Assembly (NCBI GenBank): GCA_024639025.1
Contig: JAHEJF010000141.1
Coordinates: 1-5,929 of the forward strand
Reading direction: 5' to 3'
Length of the DNA stretch: 5,929 bases
Source of the DNA: Ahrensia sp.
GTDB lineage: Bacteria > Pseudomonadota > Alphaproteobacteria > Rhizobiales > Rhizobiaceae
Part shown: piece after piece, positions 1 to 4,356 of the stretch
How the letters are laid out: every line of letters starts with the position of its first letter
Position numbering within the stretch: the stretch's first letter is position 1
Translations under genes and position numbers: made by a program
Notes under the pieces: model-generated
Told to the model about the DNA's origin: nothing
What the model saw: only the letters and a program-made list of their open reading frames with translations
Database searches by the model: none

Positions 1-378
1 GAACGTTGAATGAATTATCTCAAAGTCGCCGGACAGGTCGGGTGATAAAAGCTCTTCCACCAATCCGTCCTGCCGCGAGCCAAGAGATGCCCTGCTGTCC
101 TTGCGCACAATGAAACCGCGCTCAGACGCTTCGGCCAGATCGTTTCGAAAAAAGAACGAAATGGGCACCTCGAAAATCTTTGACAATTGACGAATATCTT
201 CAATGGATGGATCATTTTGGCCGCGCTCGACCTGGCTGAGCCACCCAACGGAGCGTTCGAGCTGATCGGCCAGCTTGGTAATGGTCAGCCCATGGGCTTT
301 ACGCAAAGCGCGCACATCGTTGCCAACGTGATTGCGCACATCAATAGCCAGTGTGTCGATCGAATTGATAGATGCCAT
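1..378 (-). CDS. XRE-family regulator with probable C-terminal cupin domain (partial, N-terminal 126 aa)
   Basis: The complementary strand is open from ATG (376-378) to the left edge without a stop, giving the first 126 residues. Residues about 18-77 form a lambda-repressor-like HTH_3 domain: VRALRKAHGLTITKLADQL, then the recognition-helix region SVGWLSQVERG, then the typical tail NDPSIEDIRQLSKIFEVPISFFF. Residues about 86-126 (ERGFIVRK..., LSPDLSGDFEIIHSTF) match the linker and first strand that lead into the small cupin domain of PuuR-like XRE-cupin regulators. The cupin itself is off the window. A GAGG ribosome binding site (plus-strand 386-389, 7-nt spacing) supports the start. The gene is divergent from the MocR regulator and shares a 239-nt intergenic region with it. 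Such proteins usually sense a small metabolite through the cupin; the ligand cannot be told here. A role in taurine or sulfonate control is inferred only from position. The family call is firm, the function open. Confidence 0.88.
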   Translation of the reverse strand, partial: MASINSIDTLAIDVRNHVGNDVRALRKAHGLTITKLADQLERSVGWLSQVERGQNDPSIEDIRQLSKIFEVPISFFFRNDLAEASERGFIVRKDSRASLGSRQDGLVEELLSPDLSGDFEIIHSTF

Positions 379-390
379 GCGGGCGCCTCA

Positions 391-425
391 AAATGAAATA
401 TTTATTTATAATTTCATTTATGAAA
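391..425 (-). promoter_or_regulatory. Operator-like inverted repeats and possible promoter of the XRE regulator gene
   Basis: AAATGAAAT (391-399) and ATTTCATTT (411-419) are perfect 9-bp inverted arms with an 11-nt spacer. They lie just upstream of the ribosome binding site of the minus-strand regulator. A second, overlapping dyad is TTTCAT-TT-ATGAAA (412-425). On the minus strand, TTGAAA (446 to 441) and CATAAA (422 to 417), 18 nt apart, are a possible -35/-10 pair, which would place the dyads over the -10 and start point. This arrangement fits autorepression by the XRE protein. The DNA is very AT-rich, so short dyads can arise by chance, and no binding consensus is known to me for this protein. 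Confidence 0.4.
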
Positions 426-511
426 AAAATACAACAAAAATTTCAATTGCAGTTGAACACATCCCCATCAAACCAAAACTGCATGCGTCAATTATGAATT
501 AATGAGACTTT

Positions 512-542
512 TGGTGCCATTTTTTTAGCTGTATGGCACCAG
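512..542. promoter_or_regulatory. Perfect inverted repeat upstream of the tauR promoter (candidate operator)
   Basis: TGGTGCCAT (512-520) and ATGGCACCA (533-541) are perfect 9-bp inverted arms whose starts are 21 bp apart, so both lie on the same DNA face. The repeat ends 7 bp before the predicted -35 of the regulator gene. Read on the minus strand, the right arm is CTGGTGCCAT (542 to 533). A related CTGGTCTTAT lies 22 bp away on the same strand (564 to 555), inside the -35/-10 spacer. MocR regulators usually bind direct repeats, and TauR of Rhodobacter capsulatus is reported to use CTGGACYTAA-type repeats, so autoregulation by TauR is plausible. The neighbouring XRE protein is the other candidate. 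Stem-loop function is less likely because the repeat is upstream of the promoter. Confidence 0.5.
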
Positions 543-548
543 GTCAAC

Positions 549-577
549 TTGAATATAAGACCAGATGGGCGCATAAT
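549..577 (+). promoter_or_regulatory. Predicted sigma70-type promoter of tauR
   Basis: TTGAAT (549-554) and CATAAT (572-577) match the -35 and -10 consensus at 4/6 and 5/6 positions, with an ideal 17-nt spacer. Transcription would begin near 584, giving a leader of about 34 nt to the ATG at 618. An ACCAG element at 560-564 sits within the spacer and repeats the ACCAG at 538-542, so bound regulator would overlap RNA polymerase. That is consistent with negative autoregulation. Confidence 0.5.
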
Positions 578-617
578 GCCAAAGACCGGTTTTAACCCTT
601 CGCAAGAGAATTGAGCC

Positions 618-2147
618 ATGCGGTACAGCCTATTTCACGTTGAACGACAAGACACGATGTCATTGCAGTCGCAGATTCGGGAAATGCTGGTTTCGGCGAT
701 GATTGCCGGACAATTGCCTGCCAATTCACCTGTTCCTTCGACACGCGCCATGGCAAAGCGTTTGAAGGTATCGCGCAATACGGTTATGCTCGCCTATCAG
801 GCGCTGGCAGCGGACGGATTCCTGGTGGCGCGCGAGCGGTCGGGGTTTTACGTTGCACCAAATGTTCAAGTAGCGCCAACACATAAATCAAATCTGTCAC
901 TGGAAAAGAAACTGCAGACCGGCTCACCCGTCGACTGGTCGGACAAATTTCGGATTCAACCAGCCAGCCAACGCAACATTGTCAAACCGGCCGACTGGCA
1001 CGACTATAAATATCCGTTCATTTATGGTCAGGTGGACCAAAAGCTGTTTCCCATTAGCGCCTGGCGTGATTGCATGCGCCAGACAATGAGCCTGAAATGG
1101 CTCGATGCGTGGACAGACGACAGGTTCACGGCAGATGACCCCATGTTGATTGAACAGATTCAACAGCGCGTGTTGACGCGACGCGGCGTGATGGCGAAAT
1201 CCAGCGAAATCCTGATCACCATGGGTGCACAGAACGCGCTATTTCTTCTCACCCAATTGCTGGTTCGTCCTGACACGAAAGTCGCTTTAGAAGATCCGGG
1301 CTATCCGGACATCCGCAACATGTTCGAGCTCCGCACGGAGCATGTCCAGCTGGTACCCGTGGACAAAGAAGGCATTTGCGTTGACCAGCTGGGTGACGCG
1401 AAAATCGTATTTGTCACGCCCAGCCATCAATTCCCGACCAATATCACCATGAGTCTTCGGCGCAGAAGGGCCTTGCTTGAATGGGCCAATGAAAATGATG
1501 CGCTGATCATTGAAGACGATTATGAGTACGAGACCAACTATCAAGGTGAACCGACCCCTGCCCTCAAACATTTGGACACCACGGGCAGGGTCTTGCATGT
1601 CGGCAGCCTGTCAAAATCCATGATGCCGGGATTGCGCATGGGTTTTGTTGTTGCACCGACGCAGGTCATTGAGGAATTGCGGGCGTCCCGTCGGTTGATG
1701 CTGCGACATCCTCCGGGCAACAATCAGCGCGTTGTGGCACTGTTCCTGTCCCTGGGTGGTCACGATGCGCTCATTAACCGGCTGCACCGTACATATCTGA
1801 AGCGTTGGGAAGCACTGAGCATGGCCCTGGCCGAACATTTCCCTGGATGGTCATCCGTGCCTGCTTTTGGCGGTACGTCATTTTGGGTTGAAGGACCAAA
1901 GGGATTTGATACGCGCCTGCTGATGGAGGAGGCAATAAAGGACAGCGTCCTGATCGAGCCCGGTCATATCTTCTTTGGCAACGCAGAAGGCAATGAGAAC
2001 TATTTTCGCCTTGGATTCTCTTCGATCCCGGAGGAGCGTATTGATGAGGGCATTGCGTTGCTTGCACAAGCGGTTAAACGCGTTATGAGCAAGTCACCTT
2101 CCGAGCCCTTGGAGAACCATCGGACTGCACAAGTTGCCGCTGAATAA
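618..2147 (+). CDS. tauR: MocR-family (GntR-HTH/aminotransferase) regulator, probable taurine activator TauR
   Basis: This 509-aa protein has the two-domain MocR layout. Residues about 14-82 are a GntR winged helix (IREMLVSAMIAGQLPANSPV, STRAMAKRLKVSRNTVMLAYQ, then wing GFLVARERSGFYV). After a linker, residues about 125-490 form a fold-type I aminotransferase-like domain that binds PLP and senses an amine ligand instead of catalysing transamination. Visible cofactor-site elements are TPSHQFPTN (267-275), IIEDDYEYE (297-305, Asp for the pyridine nitrogen), the Schiff-base lysine K333 in GSLSKSMMPGLRMGF, and the carboxylate-type arginine R464 in YFRLGF. The start at 618 has an upstream AAGAGA; ATG 657 (M14) is a weaker alternative. 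Placement directly before tauABC, and the known TauR activator of taurine genes in Rhodobacter capsulatus, support the name. It lies in the same direction as tauA but 301 nt away, so it is probably a separate transcript. Confidence 0.86.
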   Translation: MRYSLFHVERQDTMSLQSQIREMLVSAMIAGQLPANSPVPSTRAMAKRLKVSRNTVMLAYQALAADGFLVARERSGFYVAPNVQVAPTHKSNLSLEKKLQTGSPVDWSDKFRIQPASQRNIVKPADWHDYKYPFIYGQVDQKLFPISAWRDCMRQTMSLKWLDAWTDDRFTADDPMLIEQIQQRVLTRRGVMAKSSEILITMGAQNALFLLTQLLVRPDTKVALEDPGYPDIRNMFELRTEHVQLVPVDKEGICVDQLGDAKIVFVTPSHQFPTNITMSLRRRRALLEWANENDALIIEDDYEYETNYQGEPTPALKHLDTTGRVLHVGSLSKSMMPGLRMGFVVAPTQVIEELRASRRLMLRHPPGNNQRVVALFLSLGGHDALINRLHRTYLKRWEALSMALAEHFPGWSSVPAFGGTSFWVEGPKGFDTRLLMEEAIKDSVLIEPGHIFFGNAEGNENYFRLGFSSIPEERIDEGIALLAQAVKRVMSKSPSEPLENHRTAQVAAE

Positions 2148-2200
2148 TTGTGCTGGCAATGAACAATTTCATAGCGCGGTGTGCATATTTCGGGCACCGT

Positions 2201-2236
2201 GCAAAATTGTGAGCAAAATTGCGAGTTTAATTGCCT
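2201..2236 (+). repeat. Tandem 12-bp repeat upstream of tauA
   Basis: GCAAAATTGTGA (2201-2212) is followed at once by GCAAAATTGCGA (2213-2224), 11 of 12 identical. A third, degenerate copy GTTTAATTGCCT (2225-2236) keeps the AATTGC core in register. The 12-bp period is slightly more than one helical turn. It directly abuts the CTGGACTCAT element. Direct repeats are the usual operator form for MocR regulators, so these may be activator sites. Chance or slippage in AT-rich spacer DNA is the alternative. Confidence 0.6.
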
Positions 2237-2269
2237 CTGGACTCATTACGACGAGATTTTTGGCGCTAG
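2237..2269 (+). promoter_or_regulatory. Candidate TauR binding site
   Basis: CTGGACTCAT (2237-2246) matches 8 of 10 positions of the CTGGACYTAA element reported for Rhodobacter capsulatus TauR (recalled from the literature). A related TTGGCGCTAG (2260-2269) follows on the same strand with a 23-bp offset, close to the 22-bp offset of the CTGG repeats before tauR. The site is about 200 bp upstream of the tauA start codon. It is therefore suited to an upstream activator only if the promoter lies well upstream of the gene. Confidence 0.4.
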
Positions 2270-2413
2270 GCGACAAAGCCAATACAGAGTGTGCTCCACT
2301 CAGTCGTAATTCCTTCTTTGGAAGGACGATCTGGCAACCCTGTCAAAAAAAGATGCGTGGGAGCGCACTCCGGCAGGAAAACAGTTGTTTTGGTAAATTT
2401 GAAACAGCACGAA

Positions 2414-2429
2414 GCTGACTTCAGTCAGC
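2414..2429 (+). promoter_or_regulatory. Palindrome in the tauA leader just before the ribosome binding site
   Basis: GCTGACT-TC-AGTCAGC is a perfect dyad with 7-bp arms; as RNA it would form a 6-bp stem with a TTCA loop. It ends 7 nt before the GGAG Shine-Dalgarno (2437-2440) of tauA. It has no following U-tract, so it is not a terminator. It could stabilise the 5' end of the mRNA, affect translation initiation, or be a DNA operator. Confidence 0.4.
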
Positions 2430-2448
2430 ACAATTGGGAGAAAACTTA

Positions 2449-3453
2449 ATGACGTTGAAGAAATTAGGAATTGGCTTGGCAACTGGCGTGGCGATGGTCC
2501 TGTCTACAGCTGCCGGCCATGCAGATAGTCACGGCGAACTGACAGTCGCCTACTTCTTGGAATGGCCAACACCAAACCAGTTCGCACAGATGGAAGGTCT
2601 GTACGAAGAAGCACTTGGCATGAAAGTGAATTTCGTGTCCTTTGATGCTGGTACCGCTATGTCAGCTGCAATGGCTTCTGGCGACGTTCAGATTTCATTC
2701 TCACAAGGTATCCCGCCATTCGTGGTGGCTGCATCTGCAGGTCAGGATCTGCAGGTGGTCGATGTTGCCGTTTCCTACTCGGAAAACGATAACTGCGTCG
2801 TACGCAGCAGCCTCGAAGTCACCAAGGAAAATGCTGGCGAACTGGAAGGCAAGGAAGTTGGTGTGCCGCTCGGTACAGCTGCTCACTACGGTTTCCTCAA
2901 GCAAATGGCCCACTTTGGTGTTGATACATCCACAATGAAAATTGTAGACATGGCTCCACCGGATGGTGCGGCTGCATTCGCAAATGGCAATCTTGACATG
3001 GTTTGCGGCTGGGGTGGCGCACTGCGCCGCATGAAAGAGCATGGCAATGTATTGCTCACTGGCGCCGAAAAAGAAGAATTGGGTATCCAGGTTTTCGACG
3101 CAACAACTGTTTCATCGCAGTGGGCGAAAGAAAACGCTGAAACATTGTCCAAGTTCCTCAAAGTAACAGCCGACATGAACGCAAAATTTGCCGGCGAAAG
3201 CATGGAAATGATGCTGCCAGTTGTCGCAAAGGCTGCAGGCATGGACGAAGATTCCACGAAGCAAACGCTGGCAGGTTTCGTCTTTCCTACCGTTGAAGAG
3301 CAGTTGAGCGACAAATGGCTCGGTGGTGGAACACAAATGTTCCTGAAAGAAGTTGCAGACTTCTTCGTGGAGCAAGGTGTGATTGACAAAGCCCGTCCAT
3401 CTTATGACGAGGCGGTCGATGCGAGCTACCTGCAAGCTGCGGCATCCATGTAA
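2449..3453 (+). CDS. tauA: Taurine ABC transporter periplasmic substrate-binding protein
   Basis: The 334-aa product is the soluble binding protein that captures taurine in the periplasm and delivers it to TauBC. ATG 2449 is chosen because GGAG (2437-2440) sits 8 nt upstream; the in-frame TTG at 2434 would precede this site. Residues 1-25 are a Sec signal peptide: KK, a hydrophobic core (LGIGLATGVAMVLSTAAG) and a signal peptidase I site after GHA. The mature part starts DSHGELTVAYF and has the two-lobed fold of the TauA/SsuA group. The VPLGTAAHYG loop (139-148) corresponds to the ligand-loop region of E. coli TauA. Two cysteines, C116 and C186, could form a disulfide. Length is similar to E. 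coli TauA (about 320 aa). Taurine specificity is inferred from the TauR, TauBC and SoeA-like neighbours; another sulfonate cannot be excluded from sequence alone. A terminator downstream suggests it is made in excess over TauBC. Confidence 0.88.
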   Translation: MTLKKLGIGLATGVAMVLSTAAGHADSHGELTVAYFLEWPTPNQFAQMEGLYEEALGMKVNFVSFDAGTAMSAAMASGDVQISFSQGIPPFVVAASAGQDLQVVDVAVSYSENDNCVVRSSLEVTKENAGELEGKEVGVPLGTAAHYGFLKQMAHFGVDTSTMKIVDMAPPDGAAAFANGNLDMVCGWGGALRRMKEHGNVLLTGAEKEELGIQVFDATTVSSQWAKENAETLSKFLKVTADMNAKFAGESMEMMLPVVAKAAGMDEDSTKQTLAGFVFPTVEEQLSDKWLGGGTQMFLKEVADFFVEQGVIDKARPSYDEAVDASYLQAAASM

Positions 3454-3461
3454 AACAACAG

Positions 3462-3489
3462 AGCCGCCCGAGAAATTGGGCGGCTTTTT
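3462..3489 (+). terminator. Rho-independent terminator/attenuator between tauA and tauB
   Basis: GCCGCCC (3463-3469) and GGGCGGC (3478-3484) form a 7-bp all-GC stem with an 8-nt loop, extended by an A-T pair, and followed by TTTTT (3485-3489). It starts 9 nt after the tauA stop. With tauB only 60 nt further and no strong promoter between, partial read-through is likely. That would give more tauA than tauBC mRNA, a common arrangement for binding-protein genes. Confidence 0.9.
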
Positions 3490-3497
3490 AACACGGC

Positions 3498-3536
3498 CAT
3501 TTGTCCAGTGTGAAAATCTTGATTAATCAACAAATG
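3498..3536 (+). repeat. Nested dyads upstream of the tauB ribosome binding site
   Basis: CATTTGT (3498-3504) and ACAAATG (3530-3536) are perfect inverted arms. Between them lies a perfect 12-bp palindrome TTGATTAATCAA (3519-3530). The right arm touches the GAGGGG Shine-Dalgarno (3536-3541) of tauB. In RNA the outer pairing would place a stem against that site and could modulate tauB translation. The structure is AT-rich and weak, so its role is uncertain. Confidence 0.35.
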
Positions 3537-3549
3537 AGGGGAGATAAGT

Positions 3550-4356
3550 GTGTCGGGTTTGAAAATAGATGACGTCTCAATGCGATTTGACCTGCCAGAT
3601 GGTGGTTCGGTCCAAGCGTTGAAGAATGTGAGCCTGGATATCAAAGAGGGTGAACTGATGTCAGTATTGGGTCCTTCCGGGTGCGGAAAGACCACACTTC
3701 TCAATATTGTTGCAGGATTCCTGGCGCCGACAGAAGGCGCGGTAATTCTAAACAATCACCGCGTCACCGGCCCCGCGCCAGAACGCGGCATGGTTTTCCA
3801 GAAAGGTGCATTGTTTGAGTGGATGAGCGTCAGAAAAAACGTTTCTTTCGGTCCGGACATGAAGGGAATGCCCAAGTCGGAAAGTAATCAAATCGTTGAG
3901 CATTTGCTTGATGTTGTTGGACTGCAAGACTTCAAGGACAAGGCTGTTTATGAGCTCTCGGGCGGAATGCAGCAACGTGTGGCGCTGGCACGCTGTCTGG
4001 CCAACGATCCAGATGTAATTCTGATGGATGAACCGCTTGGGGCGCTCGATGCCCTGACCCGGGAAAAAATGCAGGGATTGGTACTCAAGCTTTGGAAAGA
4101 GACAGGCAAGACGATTATCCTGATCACGCACTCCGTTGAAGAAGCATTGCTACTGGGCGAACGACTCATCGTGATGGCACCGCGACCCGGACGCATCCAC
4201 AAGGAATACAGATTGCCCTTCGCTGAAATGGGGGTTGGGCAGGATTTGCGTGAAGTCAAAAAACAAAAAGACTATGGCCCCACACGTGAGGAAATTCTCA
4301 CCATGATTTGGAACATGGAAGAAGAGATTATGGGCCGTCAGGAGTCTGCAGCATGA
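3550..4356 (+). CDS. tauB: Taurine ABC transporter ATP-binding protein
   Basis: This 268-aa cytoplasmic ATPase powers taurine import as a dimer bound to TauC. The order of motifs is complete: Walker A GPSGCGKTT (41-49), Q-loop Q84 in VFQKGALFEWMSV, signature LSGGMQQR (136-143), Walker B VILMDEP (156-162), D-loop GALD (164-167) and switch histidine H194 in ITHSVEEA. The overall sequence belongs to the nitrate/sulfonate/taurine (TauB/SsuB) group. The start is GTG 3550, preceded by GAGGGGAG (3536-3543). The gene ends in ATGA shared with tauC, so the two are translationally coupled. Length is close to E. coli TauB (255 aa), with a somewhat longer C-terminal tail (from about 230) that contains many charged residues. 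Confidence 0.92.
   Translation: MSGLKIDDVSMRFDLPDGGSVQALKNVSLDIKEGELMSVLGPSGCGKTTLLNIVAGFLAPTEGAVILNNHRVTGPAPERGMVFQKGALFEWMSVRKNVSFGPDMKGMPKSESNQIVEHLLDVVGLQDFKDKAVYELSGGMQQRVALARCLANDPDVILMDEPLGALDALTREKMQGLVLKLWKETGKTIILITHSVEEALLLGERLIVMAPRPGRIHKEYRLPFAEMGVGQDLREVKKQKDYGPTREEILTMIWNMEEEIMGRQESAA

Larger units (their letters stand above)
2148..2448 (+). promoter_or_regulatory. tauR-tauA intergenic control region (301 nt)
   Basis: No convincing gene lies here. The region holds a 12-bp tandem repeat (2201-2236), a near-match to the reported TauR site (2237-2246), a dyad ATTACGAC/GTCGTAAT (2245-2252 and 2303-2310), a second distant dyad AGTGTGCTCC/GGAGCGCACT (2288-2297 and 2360-2369, one mismatch), a short dyad TCCTTC-TTTG-GAAGGA (2311-2326) and a leader palindrome (2414-2429). 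No strong -35/-10 pair is visible. TAAATT (2394-2399) is a weak -10 candidate without a recognisable -35, as expected for an activator-dependent promoter. The length and density of repeats suggest that tauABC has its own taurine-induced promoter here. Confidence 0.55.

Noticed and set aside
187..396. Open frame of 69 codons on the plus strand
   Set aside because: It is the antisense of the XRE helix-turn-helix gene, whose domain is clearly recognisable on the minus strand.
2174..2202. Stem-loop after tauR as its terminator
   Set aside because: A stem of about 9 pairs with two G-U pairs can be drawn, but no U-tract follows, so I cannot support a rho-independent terminator.
2134..2418. Open frame of 94 codons on the plus strand between tauR and tauA
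   Set aside because: It overlaps the end of tauR, has no convincing ribosome binding site or recognisable domain, and runs through the repeat-rich control region. It reads as a chance frame.
2434..2448. In-frame TTG at 2434 as an earlier start for tauA
   Set aside because: It lies upstream of the GGAG ribosome binding site, which is well spaced for ATG 2449, and the signal peptide is normal from 2449.
3519..3530. TTGATTAATCAA as an FNR/ANR-type box
   Set aside because: The half-sites TTGAT and ATCAA are separated by 2 bp and not the 4 bp needed for that family, and the site lies inside the operon.
4308..4352. Earlier in-frame ATG at 4308 as the tauC start
   Set aside because: It would create a long overlap with tauB and a charged leader. 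ATG 4353 has a good AGGAG and the usual ATGA coupling.
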